Below, in pieces: positions 8,701 through 18,996 of a DNA stretch of 64,000 nucleotides. Made by a program: the position numbers and the translations under genes. Source of the stretch: Brevibacterium sp. XM4083 (GTDB lineage Bacteria; Actinomycetota; Actinomycetes; Actinomycetales; Brevibacteriaceae); NCBI RefSeq assembly GCF_006489205.2, contig NZ_VFYR02000001.1, positions 1,210,555 to 1,274,554 on the forward strand, read 5' to 3'. Within the stretch, counting starts at the first letter, position 1; each line of letters starts with the position of its first letter. Under the pieces are notes generated by a model that did no database searches, had not been told where the DNA came from, and was given only the letters and a program-made list of their open reading frames with translations.

Positions 8701-10511
8701 GCCGGGCCCCCTTCCGTCGGACGGTTCCCCGCCGAGGCGGTCGCTCCCTCGCCGCGCGCCGAGGCGGTCGCCTGCATCCCGGCTCCCATGAGTTCGCGGT
8801 AGAGCGGGGAGGTCTCGAGCAGCTCCTCATGCGTGCCCTGTGCGACGATGCGGCCCTCGTCGAGGACGGCGACGACATCGGCGAGCGCGGCCGTCGACGG
8901 CCGGTGGGCGATGATGAGCGTCGTCGAATCGGGCAGGATCTCCCGCAGCTTCAGCTGCACGCGGTCCTCGGTGTCGACGTCGACGGCCGAGAGCGGGTCG
9001 TCGAGGACGAGGATGCGCGGCTTGCCGATGACCGCACGGGCCAGGGCGAGGCGCTGCCGCTGTCCGCCGGAGAGGGAGAGCCCCTGCTCGCCGACCTGCG
9101 TGTCGAGTCCCTCGGGCAGACGGGAGACGAAGTCGTTCGCCGCGGTGATCTCCAGGGCCTGCCACACGGCATCGTCGTCGGAGCCCGGGGCGCCCATGAC
9201 GACGTTGTCGCGGACGCTGGCGGAGAAGAGGATCGGATCCTCGAAGGAGACGGAGACGAGATGGCGCAGTTCGTTGACCGGCAGGTCGCGGATGTCGACG
9301 CCGTCGATGCGCACGGCCCCGCCGGTGACGTCCTGGAGTCTCGGCACGAGCGAGGCGAGCGTCGTCTTGCCCGAGCCGGTCGTGCCGACGAGCGCGAGCG
9401 TCTGCCCGGGTTCGATCGTGAGGTCGAGGCCTGCGAGCGTGAGGCGGTCCGTGTCGGAGAAGTGGAAGTCGACGTCGTCGAAGACGAGCTCCCCGCGGTG
9501 GCGACCGACATCGGGGTCGTCGTCGATGCCGCCTGCGGCATCGGTGATGTCGTGGCGGATGTCGATGACCTCCCAGTAGCGGCCGGCCGCGGTGATCGAC
9601 ATGATGGCATCGGCGAGGAGGAAGCCGAGCATCTCGATCGGCATCCGCAGGACCATGGAGATCGTCACCCCGGCGACGACGGTGCCGATCGTCGTCCAGC
9701 CCTGGACGACGCCGAAGGTCCCGATGCCGACGATCGCGGCCTGGGCGAGGGTGGGCAGGAGGATGAGGACGCTCCAGAACCACGAGTCGAGCTTCGCCTT
9801 GCGGACCTCGAGGCGCTGGAACTTCCGCGACAGGACGGAGAAGCGCTCGGCGGCCCACGGCGAGCGGCCGAAGGACTTGAGGATCCGGATGCCCTGGATC
9901 GACTCCTCGACATCGGTCGTGATCTCACCGACGGCGTCCTGGGACTGCCGCGAGGTCTCCCGATACCGCCGTTCGAACATCGCCACGGCGAGGATCGTCG
10001 GCACGGCCATGACGAGCATGATGAGGCCGAAGACCGGCTGGAGGACGGTGAGCATGATCGTGCCGACGATGATGACGATCGGGGTCGCCAAGAGGAACGG
10101 CAGTCCGAAGGCGAAGAACCGCCGCAGCTGCGAGAGGTCGTTGGTCGCGCGCGAGAGCAGCTGGCCCGACTCCCATGAGTCGTGGATCGCCACCGAGGTG
10201 TACTGGAGTCGGTCGAAGAGGCGGGCGCGCCAGCGGATCTCCCACGTCGAGACCACGGGTGCGACGATCATCCGCCGCGCCCACAGCGCGACCGCCTCGG
10301 CGATGCCGATGCCGAGGACTCCGAGCACGGGCAGCCACAGACCTGAGAGATCACCCGAGGTGATGGGGCCGTCGATGATGTACCCGGTGATGACCGGGAC
10401 GATGAGCTGGATGCCGTTCGCGAGCAGGGTGAGGACGAGAACGACGAGGTAGATGCCGATCCGCGCTCGCAGATCGGGCCAGAAGCGTAGAAGGGGGCGC
10501 ACGAACATCAA
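8697..10511 (-). CDS. ABC exporter half-transporter, degenerate-site subunit
   Basis: A 604-residue half-transporter, first gene of the pair. The membrane domain (residues about 15-310) precedes an ATPase with Walker A GTTGSGKTT (about 374), signature LSGGQRQR (about 478) and Walker B ILVLDDPLSAVD (about 496-507). The residue after the Walker B aspartate is Asp instead of Glu, as in the degenerate site of heterodimeric exporters and CFTR NBD1. Paired with the LSSGQ partner this predicts one competent and one impaired ATP site. The protein starts MMFVRPLLRFWPDLRARIG. It is divergent from ilvB. Confidence 0.92.
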   Translation of the reverse strand: MMFVRPLLRFWPDLRARIGIYLVVLVLTLLANGIQLIVPVITGYIIDGPITSGDLSGLWLPVLGVLGIGIAEAVALWARRMIVAPVVSTWEIRWRARLFDRLQYTSVAIHDSWESGQLLSRATNDLSQLRRFFAFGLPFLLATPIVIIVGTIMLTVLQPVFGLIMLVMAVPTILAVAMFERRYRETSRQSQDAVGEITTDVEESIQGIRILKSFGRSPWAAERFSVLSRKFQRLEVRKAKLDSWFWSVLILLPTLAQAAIVGIGTFGVVQGWTTIGTVVAGVTISMVLRMPIEMLGFLLADAIMSITAAGRYWEVIDIRHDITDAAGGIDDDPDVGRHRGELVFDDVDFHFSDTDRLTLAGLDLTIEPGQTLALVGTTGSGKTTLASLVPRLQDVTGGAVRIDGVDIRDLPVNELRHLVSVSFEDPILFSASVRDNVVMGAPGSDDDAVWQALEITAANDFVSRLPEGLDTQVGEQGLSLSGGQRQRLALARAVIGKPRILVLDDPLSAVDVDTEDRVQLKLREILPDSTTLIIAHRPSTAALADVVAVLDEGRIVAQGTHEELLETSPLYRELMGAGMQATASARGEGATASAGNRPTEGGPA

Positions 10512-10659
10512 GCCTAGTCCGCGGTTACTCCCGCGTCCATGGTGCTCTGAAGTGGAGTTTCACTGATCAGGTGAGAGAACGGCCCCTGCTCGCCGAGGCG
10601 GTCGATCTCATCCATCAAACGCCATTGATCCCGAATCGCGAGACGATCGTTTCTGCCGT

Positions 10660-10688
10660 TTGACACTCCCGGTGGGGCGGTGAACCAT
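10660..10688 (+). promoter_or_regulatory. Candidate ilvBNC promoter
   Basis: A TTGACA -35 hexamer (10660-10665) and a weak -10 AACCAT (10683-10688) with a 17-bp spacer sit just before the leader peptide. Transcription would then start at about 10695, the A of the leader ATG, giving a leaderless leader peptide. The -35 is a perfect consensus; the -10 is poor. The rest of 10512-10659 shows no gene. Confidence 0.5.
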
Positions 10689-10694
10689 TGAGGC

Positions 10695-10745
10695 ATGACT
10701 CACCTTCTCGTCGTCGTCATTAGCCAGCGCGCGGATCATCCGTAG
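10695..10745 (+). CDS. ilvB leader peptide (attenuator peptide)
   Basis: A 16-codon frame encoding [16 protein letters not shown] with five branched-chain codons in a row followed by Ile: CTT CTC GTC GTC GTC ATT. It sits between the promoter and a Rho-independent terminator upstream of ilvB. Stalling of the ribosome when Leu-, Val- or Ile-tRNA is short would favour antitermination. Corynebacterium glutamicum ilvBNC is known to be controlled by a leader peptide with a Val run. No Shine-Dalgarno precedes the ATG. Confidence 0.85.
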   Translation: MTHLLVVVISQRADHP

Positions 10746-10799
10746 CCTGTCAGTACGACACGTTCCGCGCGCCCCTACCGACACCGGAGGGGCTTTTTT
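10727..10799 (+). terminator. ilvBNC attenuator: terminator and competing hairpin
   Basis: The terminator is GCCCCT (10771-10776) paired with AGGGGC (10788-10793), with an inner CCG/CGG pairing, followed by TTTTTT (10794-10799). GCGCGCGGA inside the leader peptide (10727-10735) is exactly complementary to TCCGCGCGC (10764-10772). That 9-bp pairing takes the first two bases of the terminator arm, so the two folds compete. This is one of few terminators in the window with a true T-run. Confidence 0.85.
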
Positions 10800-10848
10800 C
10801 ATGCAGGGACGAAACGCGAGCGGGTCAACCCAGGAAGGATACGACACG

Positions 10849-12786
10849 ATGGCAGCCACGCCCTCGGCTCAGAAGGCGGCCGCCGGGACTGCGCAGAGCG
10901 CACCCCCGGTGACCGCGACCCCGACCAGCATTCGGCGATCCTCGGCGCCGGAGGTACTCACCGGCGCGCAGGCGATCGTCCGCAGCCTTGAGCGCCTCGG
11001 CGTCGACACCGTCTTCGGGCTTCCCGGCGGCACCATCCTTCCGACCTACGACCCGCTGCTCGAGACCGACAAGATCCGCCACATCCTCGTCCGCCACGAA
11101 CAGGGCGCCGGCCATGCCGCCGAGGGCTACGCGTCCGCCTCGGGCCGCCTCGGCGTGTGCATCGCGACCTCGGGACCCGGGGCGACGAACCTCATCACCG
11201 CGCTCGCCGACGCCCACATGGACTCCGTGCCACTGCTCGCGATCACCGGTCAGCAGAGCTCGAAGCTGCTCGGCACCGACGCCTTCCAGGAGGCCGACAT
11301 CGTCGGCATGACGATGCCGGTGACGAAGCACAGCTTCCTCGTCACGAAGGCCGAGGACATCCCCGCCGCGATACTGAACGCCGCGCACATCGCCACGACC
11401 GGCCGTCCCGGACCCGTCCTCGTCGACATCACGAAGGACGCGCAGACCGGTGAGGCCCCGTTCGTCTGGCCCGAGGAGCCGCAACTGCCCGGCTACCGGC
11501 CCATCCTCAAACCCCACGCGAAGCAGATCCGCGAGGCCGCGCGCCTCATCAGCGAGGCGCAGCGTCCCGTGTTCTACATCGGCGGCGGCGTCATCCGCTC
11601 CGAGGCGGAGAAGGAGCTGCTCAAGCTCGCCGAGGCGACGAACATCCCCGTCGTCACCACGCTCATGGCCCGCGGCGCCTTCCCCGACTCCCACCCGCTC
11701 CACCTCGGGATGCCCGGCATGCACGGCAGCGTGCCGGCCGTCGCGGCCTTCCAGAAGTCCGACCTGCTCATCGCCATCGGTGCCCGCTTCGATGACCGGG
11801 TGACCGGCAACCTCGATTCGTTCGCGCCCGACGCCCAGGTCATCCACGCCGACATCGACCCCGCTGAGATCGGGAAGAACCGCGCGGTCGAGGTCGCGAT
11901 CGTCGGCGACGCCCGCGAAGTGCTCTCGGAGATCCTCACCGAGCTGCGCGGCAGGTTCCCTGAGGCCCTCGAGCGGCAGCGCGAGCCGTGGTGGCGGTTC
12001 CTCCGGCGCCTCAAGCAGACGTACCCGCGCGGGTACTCCTCCCACGGCGAGCTCTGCGATCCGCAGTACGTCATCTCTCGCATCTCCGCCCTCACCGGCC
12101 CCGAGGCGGTCTATGCGGCCGGCGTGGGCCAGCACCAGATGTGGGCTGCCCAGTTCGTCGACTTCGAACGCCCCCGCTCGTGGCTCAACTCCGGCGGGCT
12201 CGGCACGATGGGCTACTCCGTGCCCGCCGCGATGGGCGCGAAGGCCGCCGAACCCGACCGTGTCGTGTGGGCGATCGACGGCGACGGCTGCTTCCAGATG
12301 ACGAACCAGGAGCTTGCGACCTGCGCGCTCAACGACATCCCCATCAAGGTCGCGATCATCAACAACTCCTCCCTCGGCATGGTGCGGCAGTGGCAGACGC
12401 TCTTCTACGACGGCCGCTACTCGAACACCGACCTCAACACCGGGCACGAGACGATCCGGATCCCCGACTTCGTCAAGCTCGCCGAGGCGTACGGCTGCTT
12501 CGCGCTGCGCGTCGACAGCAATGACGCGGTCGATGCCGCGATCGAGAAGGCGCTCGAGATCAACGACCGACCCGTCGTCCTCGACTTCACCGTCCCGCCC
12601 GATGCCATGGTGTGGCCGATGGTCGCCGCCGGAGTCTCGAACGACGAGATCCAGTACGCCAACGGCATCCGTCCGGACTTCGAGGACGAGGGTGAGGAGC
12701 AGGCCGAAGCGGCCATCGCCGAGGCCGCGGCCGGTGAAGACGGAACGGTGCGCTCCGTGGCGCAGATCGAAGGAGGCCTGGAATGA
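10849..12786 (+). CDS. ilvB: Acetolactate synthase large subunit
   Basis: The 645-residue catalytic subunit joins two pyruvates, or pyruvate and 2-oxobutyrate, with ThDP, FAD and Mg2+ as cofactors, the first common step of Val/Leu/Ile synthesis. The catalytic glutamate is in [14 protein letters not shown] (about residue 84). The ThDP/Mg motif runs from [12 protein letters not shown] to [13 protein letters not shown] (about 477-515). I chose ATG 10849 because AGGAAGGA ends about 10 nt upstream; ATG 10801 lies at the end of the attenuator terminator. The first 45 residues are Ala/Thr/Ser-rich and poorly conserved. It overlaps ilvN by 4 bp and is controlled by the upstream attenuator. Confidence 0.97.
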   Translation: MAATPSAQKAAAGTAQSAPPVTATPTSIRRSSAPEVLTGAQAIVRSLERLGVDTVFGLPGGTILPTYDPLLETDKIRHILVRHEQGAGHAAEGYASASGRLGVCIATSGPGATNLITALADAHMDSVPLLAITGQQSSKLLGTDAFQEADIVGMTMPVTKHSFLVTKAEDIPAAILNAAHIATTGRPGPVLVDITKDAQTGEAPFVWPEEPQLPGYRPILKPHAKQIREAARLISEAQRPVFYIGGGVIRSEAEKELLKLAEATNIPVVTTLMARGAFPDSHPLHLGMPGMHGSVPAVAAFQKSDLLIAIGARFDDRVTGNLDSFAPDAQVIHADIDPAEIGKNRAVEVAIVGDAREVLSEILTELRGRFPEALERQREPWWRFLRRLKQTYPRGYSSHGELCDPQYVISRISALTGPEAVYAAGVGQHQMWAAQFVDFERPRSWLNSGGLGTMGYSVPAAMGAKAAEPDRVVWAIDGDGCFQMTNQELATCALNDIPIKVAIINNSSLGMVRQWQTLFYDGRYSNTDLNTGHETIRIPDFVKLAEAYGCFALRVDSNDAVDAAIEKALEINDRPVVLDFTVPPDAMVWPMVAAGVSNDEIQYANGIRPDFEDEGEEQAEAAIAEAAAGEDGTVRSVAQIEGGLE

Positions 12787-13295
12787 ACAACCGGCACACG
12801 CTCTCAGTCCTCGTCGAGAACAAGCCCGGTGTGCTCGCGCGTCTCACCGGACTCATCGCCCGCCGCGGCTTCAACATCCACAGCCTCGCCGTCGGGGTGA
12901 CCGAGCACGATGAGCTCTCGCGCATCACCGTCGTCGTCGACGTCCGCGACGTCGCCCTCGAGCAGGTGACGAAGCAGCTGAACAAGCTCGTCAACGTCAT
13001 CAAGATCGTCGAGCTCGAACCGGCGGCGTCGGTGCGCCGGGCCCACGTCATCTACAAGGTCAAGGCCAATGCGGCGACCAGGCCGCAGGTCGCGGCCGCC
13101 GTCGAGATGTTCCGCGCCTCGATCGTCGACGTCTCCACCGACTCGGTGAGCGTCGAGGCCACCGGTGAACTCGACAAGGTCGAAGCCCTCCGCGAAGTCC
13201 TCGAGCCCTTCGGGATCAAGGAGATCGTCCAGTCCGGCGTCGTCGCCGTGGGACGCGGACCGAAGTCGATCACCGACCGCGCCCTGCGCAACTGA
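12783..13295 (+). CDS. ilvN: Acetolactate synthase small (regulatory) subunit
   Basis: A 170-residue regulatory subunit that binds valine and stimulates IlvB. The N-terminal ACT domain (residues 3-78) shows [32 protein letters not shown] and [10 protein letters not shown]. The second, ACT-like domain includes [19 protein letters not shown]. Length is normal. The ATG overlaps the ilvB stop (ATGA), so the subunits are translationally coupled. The last 18 bp, including the stop, are duplicated in tandem downstream (13281-13316). Confidence 0.96.
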   Translation: MNNRHTLSVLVENKPGVLARLTGLIARRGFNIHSLAVGVTEHDELSRITVVVDVRDVALEQVTKQLNKLVNVIKIVELEPAASVRRAHVIYKVKANAATRPQVAAAVEMFRASIVDVSTDSVSVEATGELDKVEALREVLEPFGIKEIVQSGVVAVGRGPKSITDRALRN

Positions 13296-13316
13296 GACGC
13301 CCTGCGCAACTGAGAC
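13281..13316 (+). repeat. 18-bp tandem duplication at the ilvN stop
   Basis: GCCCTGCGCAACTGAGAC occurs twice without a gap, at 13281-13298 and 13299-13316. The first copy carries the ilvN stop codon and the second is untranslated. The second copy runs into the left arm of the hairpin at 13310-13354. Confidence 0.95.
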
Positions 13317-13354
13317 GGCCGGCGTTCCACGCCGTGGAACACCGACCGTCTCAG
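13310..13354 (+). terminator. Long hairpin between ilvN and ilvC
   Basis: Arms 13310-13330 and 13334-13354 form a 21-bp stem with 19 canonical and two G-U/A-C type positions and a 3-nt loop. No T-run follows. It could partly terminate transcription, stabilise the upstream ilvBN message or act as a processing site. An ilvC promoter may lie in 13355-13410, but I see no convincing hexamers. Confidence 0.6.
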
Positions 13355-13412
13355 TGGGTGAGCAACTGTACCGAACTGTGAAACAATGGGGTGAGCACCC
13401 CGAAACCTCTAA

Positions 13413-14456
<1,044 letters not shown>

Positions 14457-14471
14457 GAGTCGAGAGTGTGA

Positions 14472-14506
14472 GAAGGCGCCGCCGGAGGGATTCCGGCGGC
14501 GCCTTC
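14472..14506. terminator. Terminator between ilvC and the peptide transporter operon
   Basis: A perfect 15-bp GC-rich stem: GAAGGCGCCGCCGGA (14472-14486) pairs with 14492-14506 over a 5-nt loop. It separates the convergent ilvC and ABC ATPase genes and probably serves both strands. Confidence 0.8.
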
Positions 14507-14522
14507 GTCGTCGGCGCGTGTC

Positions 14523-16229
14523 CTACGCGGCGAGGCGGGCGGCCCGTCTGGCCGCCTGGATCCGCGGATCGGGCACGGGCGCGGACTCGATGAGCCGGCG
14601 CGTGTAGGCCTCGGCCGGGTCCGTGAGCACCTCGAGGCTCGGGCCCTGCTCGACGACGCGCCCGTCCTTGAGGACGACGACGTGACCGGCGAGCTGTTCG
14701 ACGACGGCGAGATCGTGGCTGATGAACAGGCACGCGAAGTCAAGCGACGCGTGGAGCTCACCGAGGAGCGTGAGCACCCCGCGCTGCACGGAGACGTCGA
14801 GCGCCGAGGTCGGTTCGTCGGCGATGAGGAGCTTGGGCCGCAGCGCCAGGGCGCGGGCGATCGCCACGCGCTGCCGCTGTCCGCCGGAGAGCTCGTGCGG
14901 GAAGCGGGCGGCGAAGTCGGTCGGCAGCTGGACGTCGGTGAGCAGAACATCGACCCGGGCGTCGATGTCCCGGCCGCTGAGATCCGTGTGCACCCTCAGG
15001 GGTTCGGCGATCTGCGACCCGACCGAGCGGCGCGGGTTGAGCGAGCCCCGCGGGTCCTGGAAGACGACGCCGACCTCGGCGCGCAGCCGGCGCTGGCGGC
15101 GGTTCGGCCGAGTGGATACGCGCTCCCCGGCGACGAACGCCTCACCCGAGGTCAGCGCCTGACCGCCGGTGAGAACGTTCGCGATCGTCGACTTGCCCGA
15201 CCCCGACTCCCCGACGAGACCGGTGATCCGACCAGCGGGGATGACGAGGCTGACGTCGTCGAGCGCGATGACCTGGCGTCCGGACGAGCGGTGGACGACG
15301 GTGGCGTCGCGGAGTTCGGCGGCGGGAACGGTGTCCGCGGCAGGCGCCGGGGCGACCGGGCGCTCCTCGCGCGGTGCCCGGGCATCGACGACCGCGCTCA
15401 GCCTCGGCACGGCGGCGAGCAGCTGCTGCGTGTAGTCCGAGGCGGGACGGTCGAAGATGTCCTCGACGGAGCCGGTCTCGACGATCCGCCCGTCCTTCAT
15501 CACGGCCACCCGGTCGGCGATGTCGGCGACGACGCCCATGTCGTGGGTGATGAGGAGCACAGCCTGTCCGGCCTGGGCCTGGTCGACGAGGAGGTCGAGG
15601 ATGCCCGTCTGCACGGTGACGTCGAGGGCCGTCGTCGGTTCGTCGGCGATGAGGACCTGTGGGGAGTTGATCGTCGCGAGTGCGATCATCGCCCGCTGCA
15701 GCTGACCGCCGGAGAGCTCATGCGGGTAGGCCTCGGCGACCTTCTCGGGATCGGGCAGGCCGACCGCCCGCAGCTGCGCGAGCACGCGCTGCCCGATGTC
15801 CCCGCGCCCAGCCCCGCCCGCACCGTCGCTGCCGGCGTGGGCCCGGACCGCCTCGGCGATCTGATGGCCGACCCGGAACATCGGATTGAACGCGCTCATC
15901 GGCTCCTGGAAGACGACGCCGATCCGCTCGCCGCGGATCGGACGCAGCTCCGCGGGGTCGAGTCCGACGAGCTCGATCGCCCCGGTCAGCCCCACCCCGC
16001 CACCGGCCGGGCCGGCGGGATCCCAGAGCTTCACGGATCCGGCCTGGCGCGCACCGGGCACGAGGCCGAGCGGGGCGAGTGCGGTGACCGACTTCCCCGA
16101 CCCCGATTCGCCGACGAGGGCGAGGATCGACCCGGGCACGAGGTCGAAGGACACGTCCCGGGTGACGGTGCGGGAACCGAAGGACACCGAGTAGTCGCGG
16201 TAGCTCAGGGCGGGGGTGGTCGCGGTCAT
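14523..16229 (-). CDS. Peptide/nickel-type ABC transporter ATPase, two fused ATP-binding domains
   Basis: A 568-residue DppD-DppF type fusion with two complete ATPase domains. Domain 1 has GESGSGKSVT (about 40), LSGGQLQRAM (about 169) and LIADEPTTALDVT. Domain 2 has GESGSGKST (about 340), LSGGQRQRVA (about 445) and LIADEPTSALDVS. Each carries the family's C-terminal oligopeptide-transporter extension, such as HASLDFACLFISHDLAVVEQ. It energises uptake by the two permeases and the binding protein encoded upstream. It is the last gene of the four-gene operon, 4 bp after the binding-protein gene. Confidence 0.95.
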   Translation of the reverse strand: MTATTPALSYRDYSVSFGSRTVTRDVSFDLVPGSILALVGESGSGKSVTALAPLGLVPGARQAGSVKLWDPAGPAGGGVGLTGAIELVGLDPAELRPIRGERIGVVFQEPMSAFNPMFRVGHQIAEAVRAHAGSDGAGGAGRGDIGQRVLAQLRAVGLPDPEKVAEAYPHELSGGQLQRAMIALATINSPQVLIADEPTTALDVTVQTGILDLLVDQAQAGQAVLLITHDMGVVADIADRVAVMKDGRIVETGSVEDIFDRPASDYTQQLLAAVPRLSAVVDARAPREERPVAPAPAADTVPAAELRDATVVHRSSGRQVIALDDVSLVIPAGRITGLVGESGSGKSTIANVLTGGQALTSGEAFVAGERVSTRPNRRQRRLRAEVGVVFQDPRGSLNPRRSVGSQIAEPLRVHTDLSGRDIDARVDVLLTDVQLPTDFAARFPHELSGGQRQRVAIARALALRPKLLIADEPTSALDVSVQRGVLTLLGELHASLDFACLFISHDLAVVEQLAGHVVVLKDGRVVEQGPSLEVLTDPAEAYTRRLIESAPVPDPRIQAARRAARLAA

Positions 16230-16233
16230 CGGC

Positions 16234-17904
16234 TCAGCCCTTCAGCGAGGCCTTGAAGTACACGGGGTAGGCCGGGAACTCGCCGATGATGAAGTTCTCG
16301 ACGTTCGAGCCGTGGAGGAACGAGTTCCGGTTGTACGTCAGCGGCACGATCGGCGCGTCCTCCATGATCCGCTTGTCGGCTTCGGCCCAGATCTTCTCGG
16401 CCGCGGCCGCGTCGACGGTCTCGGTGGCCTGCTGGATGAGGTCGTCGACCTCGGGGTTGGAGTAGCGGGAGATGTTGTAGTTGCCGCCGCCGATCTGCGA
16501 GGAGTCGAAGAGCGGCTGGATGTTGCCGAACGCCGAGGGGTAGTCCGGCTGCCATGAGGTCAGTGCGAGGTCGTAGTCGCCCTCGTCGTTCGTCGCGTCG
16601 GCGGAGAACGTGTTCGTGTCGACGGACCTGATCTCGACGGTGATGTCGACGCGGGCCAGCGCCTGCTGGATCGCCTCGGCCTGGGCGACGTCGGTGGCGG
16701 AGTTCTTCGTCAGCAGCCGCAGAGTGCCGAGGTCGGCACCGGACTCCGCGAGGAGGGACTTCGCCTTCTCGACGTCACCGCCGGGACCGGCCGGGTAGAG
16801 GTCGTAGTCGACGCGTCCGGGGATGCCGGGGGTGATGAGCGTCGTCGCATAGTCACCGGAGATCTCACCGCCGCCGGCGATCCGGTACGTGTTCTTGTCG
16901 ACGGCGTAGTTGATCGCCTGCCGCACCTTGGGGTCCTTGAGCCCCTCCCGCTCGTTGTTCATCGCGAGGTAGGACAGGGCGCCGGGCCCCGAGGTGACGA
17001 GCCGGGACTTCGCGTTCGGATCGTTCTGGACCTGCGCGAGCTGCGAGGCGGGCACGAAGCTCGCGGAGAACCCGTTCTTCGCGTCCCCGGAGTCGGAGAT
17101 GAGCGCCTGCGAGGTCACCGAGGCGTCCTGTCCGAGCTTGAACACGACTTGGTCGGGCCCGGCCGTGCGGACCGGGTCGGTCTCCTCATTCCACTGGTCG
17201 TTGCGGGTGAGCACCGCCTCGGCGCCGGACTGGTTCGACTCGACCTTGTACGGACCCGAGGCGACGGGATCGAGGCCGTACGTGCCGGGGTCGTCGCTGC
17301 CTTCGGGAACGGGGGAGAAAGCGGGCATCGAGACGATCCACGGGAAGTCGCCGAACGTCGAATTGAGGCGGAAGACGATCGTCTTCTCATCCGGCGTCTC
17401 GATCGATTCGAGGTCGTCGCCGGTGAACGGACCGGCGTAGTCGTCGCCGCCCTCGATGAGGCCCTTGTGGTAGCTCAGTCCGCCCGAGAGCTCAGTGGAG
17501 AACGACCGTTCGATGCCGTACTTGATGTCGGCGGTCGTGATCGGGTCGCCGTTCTCGAACTTCAGCCCGTCCTTGAGCGTGAACGTCCACGTTCTGCCGT
17601 CGTCGCTGACCGTGCCGGTGTCCGTGGCGAGGTCGGGCACGACCTTGCCCGGCTTGTCCGGCTGGATGTCCCACGTCGTCAGCCGGCGGTGGACGAGGGA
17701 GAGCGAGGTGATCGCGAGCCCCTGGCTCTTGCCGGGGTCGAAGTCGATGTCGGGGTCCTCGGAGAAGATGTTGAGGGTCCCGCCCTTCTGCGTCTCGCCG
17801 AGCGTGTTGCCCGGGGAGTCGTCGTTGAGTTCGGGATTCGCGTTGCACCCGGTGAGGACGAGCCCCAGGGCGAGGGTGGCGGCGAGGAGGCCGAAGCGCT
17901 TCAT
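16234..17904 (-). CDS. ABC transporter substrate-binding lipoprotein (family 5)
   Basis: A 556-residue extracellular solute-binding protein. The start MKRFGLLAATLALGLVLTGC is a type II signal with lipobox LTGC and lipidated Cys20. The mature part has features of peptide-binding proteins: VPDLATDTGTVSDDGRTW, FTLKDGLKFENGDPITTADI and RQAINYAVDKNTYRIAGG. ATG 17904 follows AAAGGA; a second ATG five codons upstream lacks a ribosome site. The ligand is probably a di- or oligopeptide, but siderophores or nickel cannot be excluded. Confidence 0.93.
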   Translation of the reverse strand: MKRFGLLAATLALGLVLTGCNANPELNDDSPGNTLGETQKGGTLNIFSEDPDIDFDPGKSQGLAITSLSLVHRRLTTWDIQPDKPGKVVPDLATDTGTVSDDGRTWTFTLKDGLKFENGDPITTADIKYGIERSFSTELSGGLSYHKGLIEGGDDYAGPFTGDDLESIETPDEKTIVFRLNSTFGDFPWIVSMPAFSPVPEGSDDPGTYGLDPVASGPYKVESNQSGAEAVLTRNDQWNEETDPVRTAGPDQVVFKLGQDASVTSQALISDSGDAKNGFSASFVPASQLAQVQNDPNAKSRLVTSGPGALSYLAMNNEREGLKDPKVRQAINYAVDKNTYRIAGGGEISGDYATTLITPGIPGRVDYDLYPAGPGGDVEKAKSLLAESGADLGTLRLLTKNSATDVAQAEAIQQALARVDITVEIRSVDTNTFSADATNDEGDYDLALTSWQPDYPSAFGNIQPLFDSSQIGGGNYNISRYSNPEVDDLIQQATETVDAAAAEKIWAEADKRIMEDAPIVPLTYNRNSFLHGSNVENFIIGEFPAYPVYFKASLKG

Positions 17905-17997
17905 GATGGTCCTTTGCATGAGTTGAGCTGCGTGAGTTGAGCGGAGAGGGTCAGGAGGAGCTGTGGGCTGGCAGCCGTGGGCTGGAACAGTGCGGGA

Positions 17998-18996
17998 TCA
18001 TGCGCGTGCTCCGATCCGCGGGTCGAGGATCGAGTAGCTGAGATCCGCGAGCAGGTTCGCGACGATGACGACGGCGGCAGCGAAGAGGGTGACGCCGACG
18101 ATGACCTGGATGTCGAGGCTCGACACCGACTCGAGCAGCAGGGTGCCGACCCCGCCGAGGGCGAAGACCTTCTCCGTGATCACCGCTCCGCCCAGCAGGC
18201 CGCCGATGTCGATGGCGAACAGCGTCGTCAGCGGCACGACGAGGTTGCGCAGACCGTGCTTGCCGACGACGAAGGTCTCGCTCAGGCCCTTCGCCCGGGC
18301 CGTGCGGATGTAGTCCTGACTGAGCACGTCGAGCATCTGCCCGCGGGTGAGCCGCGCGTAGATCGCGCCGTTGGCGATCGCGAGCACGATCCACGGCAGG
18401 ATGAGGTGGAAGGCCCACATCAGGGGGTTCTCCGTGAGCGGGACGTAGCCGCCGATCGGGAGGACGTTGAGGGTGAACCCGAAGAGGAGGACGCCGAGGA
18501 GGCCGAGCAGATACGTCGGTGCGGAGATTCCCGTGATCGCCGCCCCCATCACCGCGGAGTCGGTGAACCGGCCCCGCCTAAGTGCGGCGATGAGTCCTGC
18601 CGCGATCCCGCCGATCGCCCAGAGCACCGCGGCGCCGAGGGTGAGGGAGACGGTGATCGGCAGCCGCTGGAGGATGAGGTTCGTCACCGAGTCCCGGAGC
18701 CGGAACGAGTACCCGAAGCACGGGGCGTTGCAGTGGATCGCCGCCGCCCCCTCGCCGAAGGTGCGCCCGCCGATGATGCCGGCGAGGAAGTCGAAGAGCT
18801 GCTTCCACCACGACTGGTCGACGCCGAGGTAGGCCTCGACCTCGGCGAGGCGCTCGGGGGAGCAGGGCTTGCCGCACGAGAGCTGAGCGGGATTGGTGGG
18901 CATGAGGTAGAAGATCGCGAAGCACGCGGCGGCGATGATGATGAGGACGACGACGGCCCCGAGGATCCGGGACGCGGCGAACTTCACGCGGTTCAC
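17998..18996 (-). CDS. ABC transporter permease (DppB-like)
   Basis: A 332-residue inner-membrane permease with about six spans. The first is ILGAVVVLIIIAAACFAIFY, and the conserved coupling loop reads DYIRTARAKGLSETFVVGKHG with downstream GGAVITEKVFALGGVG. A periplasmic loop has unusual extra cysteines (QLSCGKPCSPERL and HCNAPCFGYSF). The GTG at 18996 is preceded by AGGAGG and overlaps the stop of the upstream permease (GTGA). An in-frame extension to 20142 is antisense and out of frame with the real upstream gene. Confidence 0.93.
   Translation of the reverse strand: MNRVKFAASRILGAVVVLIIIAAACFAIFYLMPTNPAQLSCGKPCSPERLAEVEAYLGVDQSWWKQLFDFLAGIIGGRTFGEGAAAIHCNAPCFGYSFRLRDSVTNLILQRLPITVSLTLGAAVLWAIGGIAAGLIAALRRGRFTDSAVMGAAITGISAPTYLLGLLGVLLFGFTLNVLPIGGYVPLTENPLMWAFHLILPWIVLAIANGAIYARLTRGQMLDVLSQDYIRTARAKGLSETFVVGKHGLRNLVVPLTTLFAIDIGGLLGGAVITEKVFALGGVGTLLLESVSSLDIQVIVGVTLFAAAVVIVANLLADLSYSILDPRIGARA

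Noticed and set aside
14682-16256. 524-codon plus-strand frame opposite the peptide transporter ATPase
   Set aside because: It is antisense to two complete ABC ATPase domains, and the product is low-complexity with no domain.
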